Source of the DNA: Lucifuga dentata
Lineage: Eukaryota > Chordata > Actinopteri > Ophidiiformes > Bythitidae
Direction: 5' to 3'
DNA length: 64,000 nucleotides
NCBI GenBank assembly: GCA_014773175.1
Contig: VXCM01001991.1
Location: 41,548-105,547 of the forward strand
Below, piece by piece: positions 1 through 12,963 of this stretch (positions are counted from its first letter, which is position 1; every line of letters starts with the position of its first letter). Both the position numbers and the translations under genes were made by a program. Below the pieces are notes generated by a model. It searched no databases. It was not told where the DNA came from and worked only from the letters and a program-made list of their open reading frames with translations.

Positions 1-212
1 ATGCAATAAAGCAGTCAATCTCTCAGCAGTCCTTGGGGACAGTGGAGCTCAGACAAAGAAATATGCTGGACATCACGTTATGATGCAACGAGTAGAGAGG
101 AATAGGAAATACCATGACAGGTATTTTCATGCTTATCCCTCTGTTTCTTCTTTCTACTTCTTGTTTCTTTTAGTATTCAAGGAGGATACAGATAAGCTTG
201 TAAAACTGTCAG
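1..212. other. Unassigned intron 2 sequence
   Basis: I see nothing in this stretch apart from a pyrimidine-rich segment at 138-172. Confidence 0.6.
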
Positions 213-357
213 GTGAGGTCAGGTCAGGAGCATGCGCTGGGCTGCGAGTTGCCGCATCCACCATGCGATGGAAATGCCCCGGTCCCAGTTGGCGACCATC
301 CTGGCAGACTTATGGTCCATCCCCATCTCACGGTGGTCCATCCCCATCCCCATCTCG

Positions 358-397
358 CATCCATTTTTCGCAGCCAGCTGGCTGCGAAAAATGGATG
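358..397. repeat. Perfect 40-base palindrome inside the RTE relic
   Basis: The two 20-base arms, meeting between 377 and 378 with no spacer, are exact reverse complements. The arms carry RTE 3' sequence (the QMDG/KMDG region) in both orientations, so the palindrome is the centre of an inverted duplication of the element's tail. Confidence 0.9.
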
Positions 398-1089
398 GGT
401 ACCTCCGCAAGATGGGGAAGGACGCGAGATGGGGATGGACCGTGGGATTGTCAGGACGGTAGCCAACTGGTTGCCAACTACCCATCCATTTGCCGCAGCC
501 AGGTGTTACCCGGGCGTTCCCTCGGCCTGGTCCAGTCACCAGGGTCCCTGCGTGCTGGATCATCCTCAGGAAAACACGCCACATGGCCGTAGTGTCTCAA
601 CTGGCGCTCCCTCACAATGCTGGTAATCGGCCTCATCTGGGCCTCCCAGAACAACCGCTTGTTCGACACAAAGTCAAACCAGCGGTACCCAAGAATTCTC
701 CGGAGAGACCGAGTACCGAAGACATTCAGCGTCATCTCAAGTCACTGGTTAGGTGACTTGAGAGGTCTCACAACCATAAAGTAAGACCGGGAGCACCAGA
801 ACTCTAAAGACTTGGACCTTCATCTTCTTGCAGAGACATCAGCAGTGCCATACACCTCTGTCCAGCGACCCCATGACCCTGCAGGCCTACCTCAGACGTC
901 TCTCAATCTCATATGATGAGCTCCCAGAGACGTGAATGTTGCTGCCGAGGTAGATGAATGTCTCAACGAGTTCAACACTCTCCCCACTTATAGACACACT
1001 GTTGACGGCTGAGTCCAAGAAGTTGTTAAAAGCCTGGATCTTAGTCTTGATCCAGGACACCCGCAAACCCAAGCACTCTGACTCTTCGC

Positions 1090-1216
1090 TCAGCTTCTCA
1101 AGAGCTCCTACCAGAACATCCATCAACTCCGCAAAGATCACAGCATCATCAGNTCAGCTTCTCAAGAGCTCCTACCAGAACATCCATCAACTCCGCAAAG
1201 ATCACAGCATCATCAG
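1090..1216. repeat. False tandem duplication around an N (1153)
   Basis: The 63 bases before the N are repeated exactly after it. The same pattern occurs at nine other single-N joins in the window. It is best read as two contigs whose overlap was not merged. Confidence 0.85.
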
Positions 1217-1306
1217 CAAAGTCAAGGCCGGTAAACCTTTCTCCACTGATAAATGCACCCAAGTCGCTGGACGCCACAACCTTTCTCTCTTCTTTCTTGT
1301 GTCTCT

Positions 1307-1878
1307 TTAAAAACAATCACACTTGTAATTTTCCATATTTGAGCCCAATAAATAATACCTGCATATATGTTGTGTTGCTGACAACCATTTTCCAAAACAT
1401 TTTAGATTTCCTGTTATTTTGCCAAATCTCTGAATCTTTCAAAATCAAAGGTTCAGGTGATACACCCACTTTAAAATTCATCATTTCACCAGTTAACACA
1501 TACATCCAAATGTAGAAGGCACAGTCGTTTTTAATTTTTTGGTAAAAGCTGTCAGTGGGACTATATTCCCTGGTGGAGAAATATATTTTCTTCTGTGCAG
1601 CTTCATGTTGGATCGATGAAGTTAAAACTTTGACAAAAAATAAGAACGACATTTGTTCACTGTGATGGATTAGTTATCTCAAGCACATTTCAGGTTGATT
1701 TTTTTTTATAGCATATTGGAATGAACTGAAACCAATGGCTGCCTGGAAGGTAGGAAAAACAATTTTAAAATGTATTGCTACAGTAGTATGGTTTTAAAAA
1801 TGACTGGCAGTAACGTACCGTGTATGCAGGTTTTATTATTGGGTTCAAACATGCAAAATCACTGGTATGCTCCTTTAT
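1307..1878 (+). mobile_element. TTAA-flanked MITE, subfamily I, complete but diverged
   Basis: A non-autonomous inverted-repeat element of the family that dominates this window. I call + the orientation in which the end carrying the GTTATTTTGCCAAATC block comes first. Ends resemble TTTGAGCCCAATAAAT and its inverse, with inverted arms of about 95 bases. The interior includes the GGTGATACACCCAC and GGGACTATATTCCCTGG blocks. TTAA target sites and TTAAAGG termini fit the Kolobok superfamily (compare T2-type MITEs), but this is inference from the ends only. No coding capacity. Confidence 0.75.
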
Positions 1879-4670
1879 GCGTGGTAAGGGAAGGTGAGGT
1901 GGACAGGAAAGACTAGCAACAGCTATTCTCATGTCTTATTTATGCTGCCCTGTGACATTTCCTTATGCAGAACAACAGGAAGATACCAGCAGCTCTACAC
2001 AAAAAGTGAGAATATGCAGAAAAAACTGATAGAATTTAACTACGGAAAACAAAACAAAACAAAAAAAAAAAAAANAAAAAAAAAAAAAGAACTCTATGCA
2101 CATGTTCTTTTTCTGGTCAACAAGAGGGAGGATAGACAGAAGTACAGCAGTGTAATAAGCTAAAAAGTCAATAGTCTTTTCATTCTAAGAGTCAAGCCTT
2201 TAATCAATATCTCATCCCAGGTAATTAATTCTTTGTGCTAACAAGAAGAGGAGAGGCTGAGGACACGCACAACAGATGCTGCTTTTCATGAATCTCAGTA
2301 ATTAACTTTTAGCTGCAGCCCAAGATTTTTATTTGTTTTCCTTTAATATGCCTTTAGGAAAGAAAAGCCACATGAATGCGCCAATTTCCAGATTAAAATG
2401 GCACAGATCTGATTTACAAGGGAAGATATGAGCGCTGGCACCTTTAAGGTCAGTAACCAACAATGCAGCACCCACGTAACAACCACAGTGCTCATTACCT
2501 CAGAGTGTGAAGGCTGTTTAATGTTTAATGTGAGGGAGGAAGTATACTCTTTAGAATTATAAAAGAAATTAATTCTCATTCCAGATGGAGCAATTATATT
2601 CTCGGCTTTGTAGGTAAATACACAGTAATCAGCTTTGTTCTGGGTGTTGATGAATGGCTCCTGGCTGCATTGTGCAGCGGCTGTGCAGCTGCTGCCATCA
2701 TCATCGTTACTGCATTTCAATTATTTGCTGGTATGCAGCCATGATTACATTTAATGGCTGCCTGTGGCCATCCTGACTCAACAAGATGCAAAGCTATTCT
2801 TCCTGTTATTCCTTTTTATCTGTTTCAATACAGCTAAAGCTTTTAGCCTCCAACTACCACACTTATCAGATTCCACAGAGGACATAAAACTACATTTTAG
2901 AAACTGTTCCATCTAAATGTGATATACTAAGGCTGTTTCCTCTGGTCTAAGTCACAGACTACAGTGTTACAATGCTGTATTTATCATTGGTTCGGTTTGG
3001 TTTCACAGTAAATAATTCAAGCAAACCAAAATATATAAACAAAAGTCATGTGAGAACACTCGGTCCATTCATTGGTCAGACTGCAGTGACAAAATTAAAA
3101 CAGGAAAAAGTTTACTATGCCAGGACAACTAAATAACATGGAACAGAAATGGAATTGGGATACTTTCCCAGTGGCCGTCATCATTTGAGATATTTACCAA
3201 ACAAAAAACTGTGGAGCAGAAGCTGAATTTGACTTCAAGACAACAACAGGAAAACCACATGTTCCTTCACATTATGTGAAGAAGTGCTGCCTTCAGACAG
3301 CTGAACAGCAGAACGGAGAGCATATTCAGCGCATCCAACCACACATTAACCGTCAAAACTTTAGTCTAATGACATGTTCGGTAAGCTTGATAAGAAACCA
3401 CCTTTTCACTCCATCCATTTGAATTGCTATGGCTGACCAAAGCCATCAAACATTAACAATATGCAACCCTTTCCAGTTCTAGATCTGTCAATAGAGCAAC
3501 AGATTTCCCTGTAGTTGGTTCAGAACTTGTGTGGATTATGGTCACAACACAAATGAAGAGTTCCAAACAGAGTTTGGAACCGAACTGAGATCAACTCCTC
3601 AGCTGTTCAGACCTGCTCAAACGAATCATACTAAAAAGAGAAATAAACTTTAGTCTAAATGAACTGGGCCAAACTACATAGGCATGAAAACTAAATATAA
3701 AGTAAAAGGTAACAGATTAACAAAAAACTGCAAATTGAACATTCTCTTTGGTTATAAAATGTCGCTTCTGACCACCTACTTTCAGTGTGACTTCGTATCA
3801 TGCGGACTGAGGAGTCATACTTTACAATGTGAAATAGGAACAAGCACACAATGACCTAGCAGCAAACCCCAGAGACTCGTCTCACCCCGAAGGATCAGGA
3901 CGGGTTAGTTTGGAGACGATACAGAGAAGAACATCACACTCCAGCTGTGAGAAATCTCTGGAGCCTTTATTAGAGAAGACAGTATGTACAGAGAGCTGAT
4001 ACTTCACAAGGAGCCACTGAAAGCATCGACCTTTACCTATAAAGCTGATGTTAGCATCATAAACATGGTCATTCTGCATTAGTGAAAGTATCTTTCATAT
4101 AAAAATGTATGCCTTCTTTCTGCAGCCATAACAAAATGATCTTTAAAAGTCCTGAAAGGCCATTAACAATGTCTTCTGAAACACAACCAACTGAAACACT
4201 GACTGAAAAACAGTCCAAAGTACTTATGATTCACACTTTCATCCCATGAGACCTAAATAATATATTTGTCTAACACTGGCTCATGAAGAAAAGTGTTTAG
4301 AATTCAAATATTTATTAAAATATTATTTATTAAAATTATTAAAATAGTAATAATTCATGTAAACATGAATTGTTAATACTAGTTTTATTAAGCTGTTAAT
4401 TAAAGTTCTAAATATGGCTGCAGGTTAAAAAAAATTGTGCATAAATTTAATGGAGTTAAAAGAACTAAACACACAGATCTACATTAGCTTACACATCTGA
4501 AAAACTTTGGGTTGAAATATAATTTTTCCAGCATAGTATTGAGACCTGATTTCTTCATAAAACCAGCCCACAACTTTTGCTTGGATGCATACTAACAATT
4601 TTTTTTGATTGGCCACTAAAGCAATAGAGTGTAATTTTTTTTTTTTTTTTTTTNTTTTTTTTTTTTTTTT
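1879..4670. other. Unassigned intron 2 sequence
   Basis: Mostly unique AT-rich DNA with an A tract broken by N (2061-2088) and a T tract broken by N (4637-4672). A 125-codon minus-strand open frame at 2343-2720 has no recognisable product. Confidence 0.6.
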
Positions 4671-5045
4671 TTGAAGGGGACATATTATACAGAGTTCAGA
4701 CATTATACAGACATTGATCCACTTCTAATCTCCCTCGCTGCAACATTATTGTGATCACTGACTGAAAACAGCAAGTTTTAGGTACTATCTCTTTAAGGCA
4801 TCCCGAGAAGCCTTCTCTGTTCTGATTGGCCTGCTGCAAAGTGGGTGTGTCTAATCAAAGTGTTACATTTTGATGTAAACATGTTACAGAATTAAAGAAC
4901 CTCTTTAAAAAAAAAAAAACTTTCAGGACAGTTCAGAGCCTATGTCTTTGTCTTACTGGATGCATTCCTAAATTTGACATTGTTCAACATTATTATATTA
5001 CACTATAAAATTAGGGAAAATAACAAAGAGGATATGTCCCCTTTA
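4671..5045. mobile_element. TTAAAGGGG-type MITE
   Basis: The left end TTGAAGGGGACATAT and the right end ATATGTCCCCTTTAA are inverse copies enclosing about 375 bases without coding capacity. The termini fit the TTAAAGGRR pattern of T2/Kolobok-like MITEs and differ from the abundant family in this window. A long T tract broken by N lies just outside the left end. Confidence 0.6.
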
Positions 5046-5350
5046 AAATACCATGTTTTTGTGATATTTGCTTTTTTTTCCATACCCATCACCTACCACT
5101 CACTATTGTCTGATGATTGGTGAAGCATCTGGGTTAGATTTGTGGATTGAATTCTACAGAATCTCTATTTCATGGTATAAAAAAATACAACAAGGCTTCA
5201 TGACATGCAATGTTTGGTCCATTAAAAACCTGTAACAGTCTGATTTTATCGTTCTAAAATAAACCAGTATGTCGAGAATTTTGATTTACACAGCAGTTTC
5301 GTTTGAATCTATCTAAACTATCTAAGCTAATGAAAGTTAAGGAGGTTGTT
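5046..5350. other. Unassigned intron 2 sequence
   Basis: A 305-base spacer between the TTAAAGGGG-type element and the next MITE. Nothing recognised. Confidence 0.6.
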
Positions 5351-5953
5351 TTAAAGGACCATACCACCCATTTTGCATGTTTAAGCCTAATATATTCAAT
5401 TTTCATACATGTAAANTTTTAAAGGACCATACCACCCATTTTGCATGTTTAAGCCTAATATATTCAATTTTCATACATGTAAAGTTACTGACAATCATTT
5501 CCCAAAACATACTAATGGAACGGTAAGTTAAATTTTTTTTTTTCCAGACCGCCATTGGTTTCAGTTCATTCTGGTACGCTATTAAAATCAACTTGTTGAT
5601 ACTTGAAACGTTCTTGGGATCAGTAATCCATTATCTTGAACAAGACACACTGTATATTCAGGGTTTTTTTTTTTTTTTTTNTCCACCGGGGAATATAGTC
5701 CCAAAAGAAGACCTGCGTTTATGGAAAAATTTTAATGACCATGACTTCATAAGGCTGCGTAACTATTAGCAGGCTAAACATCAATTTTTAAGGAGCTTGA
5801 ATATTTGATTTTGAAAGATTAAGATTTTGCTAAAATATCAGGAAAGCTGAAACACGGTTTTATCCTTTGGGAAATGATTGTTAGAAACCTTACATGTATA
5901 AAAATTGAATATATTAGGCTCAAACATGCAAAATGGATGGTATGGTCCTTTAA
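5351..5953 (-). mobile_element. TTAA-flanked MITE, subfamily II
   Basis: The first bases TTAAAGGACCATACCACCCA and last bases GGATGGTATGGTCCTTTAA form the inverted ends, with TTAA at 5351-5354 and 5950-5953. Subfamily II is recognised by CCCATTTTGCATG followed by TAATATATTCAATTTTCATA. An N at 5416 duplicates the first 67 bases of the element, so its left end appears twice. A T tract with N (5681) replaces part of the middle. Confidence 0.85.
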
Positions 5954-8463
5954 TACATCTCACTGACCTCTGATGATTTTGTGGTTAGTAGCACAGTGAC
6001 ATCATTGCTATTTGACCTCATCTCATTTTCCAGCTGTATAGATTTATGTACAGTGAGAGCCTGCATGCAGCGTATATTGTTTCATCTACCTATAAGCATC
6101 TATAAGACAAGATTCAGCCAAATTCTGAAACATAATAAGTTACACAAACAAACACTTTCTAAAAGCGGGATTTAATCCCGACCCAACCGAGCGACGACGC
6201 ACCACAGGCCTAATAACTGCAGCATGTGAGCGCCTGTCATTTCAAATATGTTAATTTGGCATTTGGTGGAAGGGAAAATGAGACAATACAAAGAGGCAAA
6301 TCAGTGGCAAACCTCTAAAATTGAGTTTAAATGCCAGTGAAGAGGCTGCACCTTTATGCCATGTAAATTTCACCATGCATTTTCATTTTGTGAGGCTAAA
6401 TTTCTTCACACTTCTCTCATCTGTCTTTTCTCCCTACCTTTCCGATCTTGTGTTTCTCATTTTATTACTCTTTCAAATACAGTTTCTGACAGCCTTTTAA
6501 CAGTGTAGCAGGGTATTCTGCCTTTCTCATTCTGTTTCATATCGAGTTTTGTTTCTATATTTGCAAATCTGACAGTTATTTACAGAATTCCTCTCCTGAG
6601 CTTATAACATTACCACTAAACTAAGCTTGGCTAATATTCATCAGCTGCTCTGTTGTGTATTTGCAGTGTCAACATAACAGAACGAGTCCTTGCTTGACCT
6701 CATCAATACAGCGTGGATGGAGGAGCGGAGATGTGGCTCAGCTATCTCTCTGCCCCCCCCCCNCCACCATGGCACTGGGAAAACATACAGTGGGGAAAAA
6801 ATTGGCTCCGTGTTTTTTCTGATGAAATGTTTACACTTGATACACAGAAAAAACGATTTTTTTTCCACCTTCTATCTTATCTTGACATGTTGATGCCATG
6901 ACAACAGCAAGAGACCCGCCATCCTCCTCCCATTTCTCTGCCTGTGAGTTAATATGTCATTCAAGGGTGTAGGCTTGGTNCCCGCCATCCTCCTCCCATT
7001 TCTCTGCCTGTGAGTTAATATGTCATTCAAGGGTGTAGGCTTGGTTTTAATATTTGTATAGCAGGGACATTTTTAGTCATCTGCTTTTCCACGTGATCGC
7101 GTTTCCTGTGAGTAACACAAAGATTGAACTGGTGTGGGATGGAGGAAATGTAAGCTTAAAGAACTTCCACCATAACCGGTCAAAGCTAAACGGGACATGA
7201 ACTGTATGTGTGATGCACGTATGTACAATCATTTAAAGACAGATAAATGCTTGAGCATTGCTGTGGCTCTGTGATGAATTAATCGTTTTATTACTACAGG
7301 CTCTTAAGTCGTATAGCAAATGAACAGACTGAAGGAAGACTGAGCTTCAGAATCTTTTAAAATGCTTTTAAAGTGGCTTAGAGTAGCTTTTACTAGCATG
7401 TCATCAATTACCCGTATCCCATTCATCCACTCAAATTAGCTTAATAGCAAAAATTTATAGAGATTTATTAGCAAAAAGTTATAGACTGCCCAATAGGACT
7501 GTATAAATGGGAAAATGATTCTTCTAATATGATGTTAGATGGTCCTTGTCAAACTAAAAAAGGTTCATGCCAACAGTGAACATAAATGTATAGAGATTTC
7601 TATGAAAAGCATGGTTGCCCACATTTTTTTTTTTAAAGACTGCACTTTGACGGTCCCAAACCACAGTCGGCAGTGTATCCTGTCAGCAGAGACTTGATGA
7701 AGACACTACAACAGTAACAAACATCTAACGTAAAACAAACTTTACCAGATAAAACTGTTGGTAGGGAAAATTCAGCTGCTTCTTGATTTTGTTTGGCATG
7801 TCTGTACCATCCATATCTAAATGGATGCCTATGATTTCATCTTTAGATTTTTATTTGTCAAAAAGTATATTTATGGATATTAGGAAATAGTTTGTACTTA
7901 AATTATGCTTCTCATTTAAAACAAGCTTCCTACTCACACACCAAGGAAATTAACAATTTGATCTGTTGATACCAAAAAGCCATTGAAAAACATAAAGCTA
8001 TACACACTATTTTTGTTTTTAGTGCATGTGGACAAGCATGCAAAATATACTCAATATAGCTGCTTCCTCGAAAAGCTATTATTAAAAAAAAGCCTATGTA
8101 AATTACTTCATACGTATAAATATACTCAGGAAGCAATCTGATTCCCATTAGTCTTTGAATAATGAGTACATTGTGGGTGGACAGACATTCAATTAACTTG
8201 TCAAACTTAGGAGCCAAACTCACATTTTAACTAAAGGCTCTGGTTCATTGCAACCGCTCCTATAGACAGCACAATGTTCATCCACTGATTCATTTAAATA
8301 CACACATATGCAAATTAAGATCAGGCAATATACTGATTTGCTGATATATGGGACAGTATTTATCCTTGATTAAATATAGCATCATCACACCAGCTACTCA
8401 TGTCATCCAGCTCAAAGGTGATGTAGGTTTCTACCTGCAAAAACTGCACTGAAATGTCATTTT
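5954..8463. other. Unassigned intron 2 sequence
   Basis: Holds a C tract broken by N (6763), a false duplication (6915-7045) and a short ACAGTGGGGAAAAAATTGG stretch that resembles a Tc1 terminus but has no partner. No exon seen. Confidence 0.55.
6915..7045. repeat. False tandem duplication around an N (6980)
   Basis: The 65 bases from CCCGCCATCC to GGCTTGGT stand on both sides of the N without a mismatch, in otherwise unique intron sequence. Confidence 0.85.
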
Positions 8464-8923
8464 CTTTGCATGTTTTATTTACTATTTTAACATGTTTTAT
8501 GGTTTTGCCATATTTTAGGTTTTGTGTATTTTGCCAAATCCCCTAATCTTTCAAAATAATATGTTCAGTGATACACCCGCCTTTAAATTCAATGTTTTGT
8601 CTGATAACACTTGTGCACGTTTGTAGAAGGCATGGTCTTTCTCTTTAAAAGCCGTCTTCTCCTGGGACTACATTGCCTGGCAGAGACTCATTTTCTTGCA
8701 TGTAGTTCCGTGTTGGATCAGTTAAATTAAGTAACTATGAGTAAAAATTTAATACACGTCGTGTTCACTGTGATGGATTACTTATCTCAGGCACGTTTCA
8801 AATCTCTGCAAGATTCTAATGGTAACTGACTAAACTGAAACCAGTGGCAGTTCTGGAAGGTAGGAAAAACATTTCTAAAAGTAGTATGTTTTCAAACATG
8901 CAAAATCATGGTATGTTCCTTTA
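8464..8923 (+). mobile_element. TTAA-flanked MITE, subfamily I, worn at both ends
   Basis: The interior is recognisable (TTTTGCCAAATCCCCTAATC, the GGGACTACATTGCCTGG block, then CACTGTGATGGATTACTTAT and GAAGGTAGGAAAAAC). The left arm is reduced and the right arm has lost about 50 bases before CAAACATGCAAAATC. The left limit is approximate. Confidence 0.65.
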
Positions 8924-9214
8924 CAGAGCTGCTAACATGCCCAAAAGAATGTATTTTTTTGTGTCCCATGGTTAGCGCTGCAGATGCTTTCCCATTTGGC
9001 CAAATGTAACATTCGGGGAAACACTAAGCATTTATATGTTGAAATGCATGAAAATAGCCAAATTCAAAGATTTTTAACACCGACACAAAATAGCAGGTGT
9101 CAGCAGTTTCATCTTTCAAAGTCTTCAGTCGTACTAAGAACTTCAGGCACACAAATTTTTTTATGCATTAACCTTTGGAGGATTTCCTGAGAACATTTTT
9201 TTTTCCCAGCAATA

Positions 9215-9360
9215 AACTGCCCCAAACTCATACAATCACACCTGGAAACTGCAAAGTACAACCACAGTCGTACACTGGAGACCACTGAGCAGCTCCGGCA
9301 GTTGGGGGATGAGTGTCTTGCTCAAGGGTATTTTGAATGCAGCATAATGAGGGATGGGTG
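9215..9360. repeat. Fragment of a common fish repeat
   Basis: Contains the stretch GTGTCTTGCTCAAGGGTATT, which resembles the CTTGCTCAAGG core repeated widely in teleost genomes. A weaker echo is at 17350-17375. I cannot assign a class. Confidence 0.35.
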
Positions 9361-9427
9361 ACTGAAAGTGATCATCTTATTCATCAAGATTGTTAATCCA
9401 AACATTTCTAGTCCAAAAGAAACCTCA

Positions 9428-9631
<204 letters not shown>

Positions 9632-11025
9632 TCAGAATTTTAATTACAAAATATCACCTTCTTAGTGAATAAAGGACTCACTTAAACGATTTGCATATCG
9701 CTCACCTCGCACACAGACGCTCTGTGCCTTGCTAAGTCCAAAGAACAGACCGTTGATGCCAAACCATCAAGACATGCCCTTAGCTTAGCTTGTTAGCTTA
9801 CGTCAAGGTAATGTCACATTTCAAATAACCATACACTATAGGCCAGTTTTCAAACCTGGTCTGACTGCTAACCTTTCACCTTTCCGCGCAGGCCGTGTTA
9901 TGATTTTAAATTTGTGTTGTACAGTTCAGGAAATCATTCTGCTGCTTATGATCATCTCCTTATTTGTATCTATTGTTGTTAAGAATAAGAAAACAATGAC
10001 AACACACAATGTAGTAATTAAGCTTTCTAGCTTGCACCTGCCACAGAATTCTCCCAAAGGTAAAAATGTGGAAGATTCCACATCCCTTTTCCTTATTCAC
10101 TGTGTTATTTTTCCTTGCTCTGTAGGTGATGAGGCAGACTGCTCTGCATTTCATTCTGCTGACAGTTTTCTATTCCTCTGTAGCTTCATGCTGCACCCAC
10201 TTAGTGTTTGCAGAGAATCAACTTGAAACTGAAATGGCTGCAAACAGTAACTCTCTGTTTAGTCCTTAATCACTGGGGAAAACGGCAGCTTTGGCTTAAT
10301 GGTTCTCCTCACATGATTTGTAACTTCATGTACATGTTGCTTGTGCTGAAGCTGACGTTCTTCCTTTGTTTCATGGAATCAGTTCCTTTTCCACATTTAG
10401 ACAATAATTACAACATGTCACAACAGAAAAAGTCTGTCAGTTGCCATATTTCTTCGAAAAAAACAGCATCTGAATGATGATTTTGCAAGTCAGGAGTCAG
10501 ATTCTCCTGCACTTTTATCCAACATTTATTACTGTTTATTGTGAAAATGAGGGGAAAGAAGCAGATGGAATAGATAAAGAATAGAGTCTCCTAAGTATGT
10601 TTTATGCTTGACAATGTCCGTGAGCGCACATGCATCCACGCTGACAAATTGACGTCACAGAGAAACTCATGCCCGGATCCGCATGATGATTTTTTGCACA
10701 AATCCCAGAGTCTGTCACTTTGTGTGGGGTAAAAAAATTGAACTGCTAGTAGAAGAGATTCATAAACACAGGCATCTGTATGATCCCTCAATAAAAGATC
10801 ATTGAGACAGATGACAAACAATTCTTGGCGTAAAATCTCACAAAATCTATAAAAAGAAGAAACATTGCAACAGAAGGCATAAAAAGTTTAAGAGACCATC
10901 TTTTTTTGTTGTAGCAGCAGCAGTAAATACAGCAGCTCCTTCTTATGAAAATCACCCATCATGGGCGACAACATTTGTAAACAACGGACATCTTCTCTGC
11001 TACTATATGCCAAGTTTTTGATATA

Positions 11026-11039
11026 CCGCCCCCTACAGG
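11026..11039 (-). promoter_or_regulatory. CTCF-like motif
   Basis: On the minus strand CCTGTAGGGGGCGG fits 13 of 14 positions of the CTCF core. It is in intron 1, about 1.4 kb from exon 2. Confidence 0.35.
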
Positions 11040-12690
11040 AGTAATATCAGTTTGCTGCGAGGAGAAATCGCACGGTATACAAAAGCATCTACTCATCACA
11101 GCTCCACGTCAGCTCATGTCTCTGCAAATGTGCGGAATGCATAATTCAGCCTTTGCTGGGCTAAAACAATAAATTAGTATAGACTGGATGATGCCATGAT
11201 AGAACAGGTGTTCTGTGCTGCGAGGCTGCACTTTACAAATGACCAACCATGGCACCATTTCATCTTGGTCAGGATAGAGCTCCTGACGACATCCATGACT
11301 GTGGAACAAAGACCAGGAGACACACCATCTGCTCTAGTGGTGTCAGGTGTCTTGATGCTACAAAATCAGCTAAAGCCCCAGACTATCACCACAGATCCAT
11401 TTTGAAGAAAAGCAACCGTTGCCTTCTCCTGCAAGCCCTCGGCTGCAGGGAATGGTCTGTTTGTTGCCATTTATTGCTCATATAACATGTCCTCTTCGAT
11501 AAGCAGTTGTGCAAAGCTGCAGGAAATCTATCTTAAAGCATTTAACACAGCAGGAGGACAATTCTGTTACCTTTCTGACTCCCACTTTCTTCTTATACAA
11601 CTATATATACCTAGCTAATAGCCTACTCAGAGCATGACCACAGGATTCAGGACCCACTTGTTTTGATGTATGGACTAAGGGCCCCCAGTAGGACCCTGCG
11701 CTGCAAAAGTGGTGATTTTCATGATTAGAATCAGTTTGTAGCCATATGCAAGCTTGATTTGGCAGCACCACTAATTTACCTGGAACAGGAACAAAAAAAA
11801 ACAACAACTTTTCCTCAGCAATCACAACTCTAACCTTTCATCATCTATGCATTTTATTTTATGAGATTTTTTTTTTTTTTTTTTTTAAGTTGCCGCTTGC
11901 GGTGTAAGTAAAGGGAATAACACGGAGAGAAATTCATTAAGGCGAGAGAAAGTGGGGACGCTTTCTTCTCCCTGTTCCCTCTTTTTCTCTCTCCATCTCT
12001 TGGCTGTCCTTCACTCATGCCTTCTGTGAGCTCTGCTGGACAGACTGACATAGAAATATCAGGCCAAGTGCTTGTGAAGATTTATTCATGCTAATTAAAT
12101 ACAACAAAGACATTTAATAAAAACTTTACAGATGTTGCAAGTACCCCTCACCGGGATCTTTGAGGAGTCTCATCACACCATCAAACCCTTATGAAGCTGC
12201 ACATGTGGACAGCACCACAGGAGGACCAATAACTGAATAAAAGTAATACTTATAAACTGTGGAACTGGAATTTAGATAATGGCGCAACTGCATTTTCTTC
12301 TGGAATCTGCGGGATTATTATTTTCTCTGTTTGTTTGCTGCTATTGTTTCATTTTATGAAATAATGATCTCAAATATCTCCTGTTCATTTTCAATATATG
12401 AAGGAAAAAATAATAAAAACTTGGTCACACACACACACACAAAAGATAAACTGTGCATTAAAAATCCTTGCTGTCACCATCTGAGCTTTTAACTATCCGG
12501 CTCCTTAGCCTTGGATTGGGGGAATAACACAGAGAGCAGGACCAGCTGACAGTTAAGAGCTGAATGTTCTCAGAATGAGCTGCGGCAAGGTGACTCACTC
12601 GTTCTCTGCCTTGTAATGCAAGGCAGCGTCTACCCTCAGGGAGGAACTGATGGAGCTCTTACATGCAGGCCAGCTACTAACTGTAGCTGT

Positions 12691-12691
<1 letters not shown>

Positions 12692-12737
<46 letters not shown>

Positions 12738-12757
12738 CGCTGTCTCTCTCTCTCTCG
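12692..12757. repeat. CT microsatellite
   Basis: A long CT tract with one interruption (TGTTTCGCTG). Confidence 0.95.
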
Positions 12758-12963
12758 AAGTGAACTGTTTTCACTATCGTCCTCCTGACTGCACCACATA
12801 TCTGTATTTTAGTGGCCTCAGTTTGTTGTGTAAAATTGTGTGAGAATTTATGCTGTTTATGTTCATAATAATAATCATATAATTGTCAGTTATCCTTTTA
12901 GTATCTGCTGTAATGGTATGAGATGATACTGGGCACCTGCATGTCCTTAAGTGGACCATGACA

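Larger units (their letters stand above)
213..1275 (-). mobile_element. Degenerate RTE-type non-LTR retrotransposon, reverse transcriptase to 3' end
   Basis: Read on the minus strand the order is: SGERFTGLDFADDAVIFAEL (the FADD catalytic box, about 1180-1255), LEKLSEESECLGLRVSWIKT, a YLGSNIHVSGSSSYEIERRL block (about 890-960), LCKKMKVQVFRVLVLPVLLY (about 770-840), FGTRSLRRILGYRW (about 670-720), QLRHYGHVA and WLRQMDG (about 480-500). The order and motifs are those of the RTE clade common in fish (Rex3-like). Frame breaks, an internal stop region and an inverted duplication at 300-480 show it is dead. A 63-base false duplication surrounds the N at 1153. Confidence 0.85.

Noticed and set aside
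2343..2720. A 125-codon open frame on the minus strand in intron 2
   Set aside because: No known domain, no splice-site support and unusual composition. A frame this long can occur by chance in 64 kb read six ways.
11109..11485. Overlapping frames of 66-78 codons with a vague LINE look (FYHGIIQSIL)
   Set aside because: The expected LINE motifs are not in the right order, and the frames sit on both strands. Not enough for a call.
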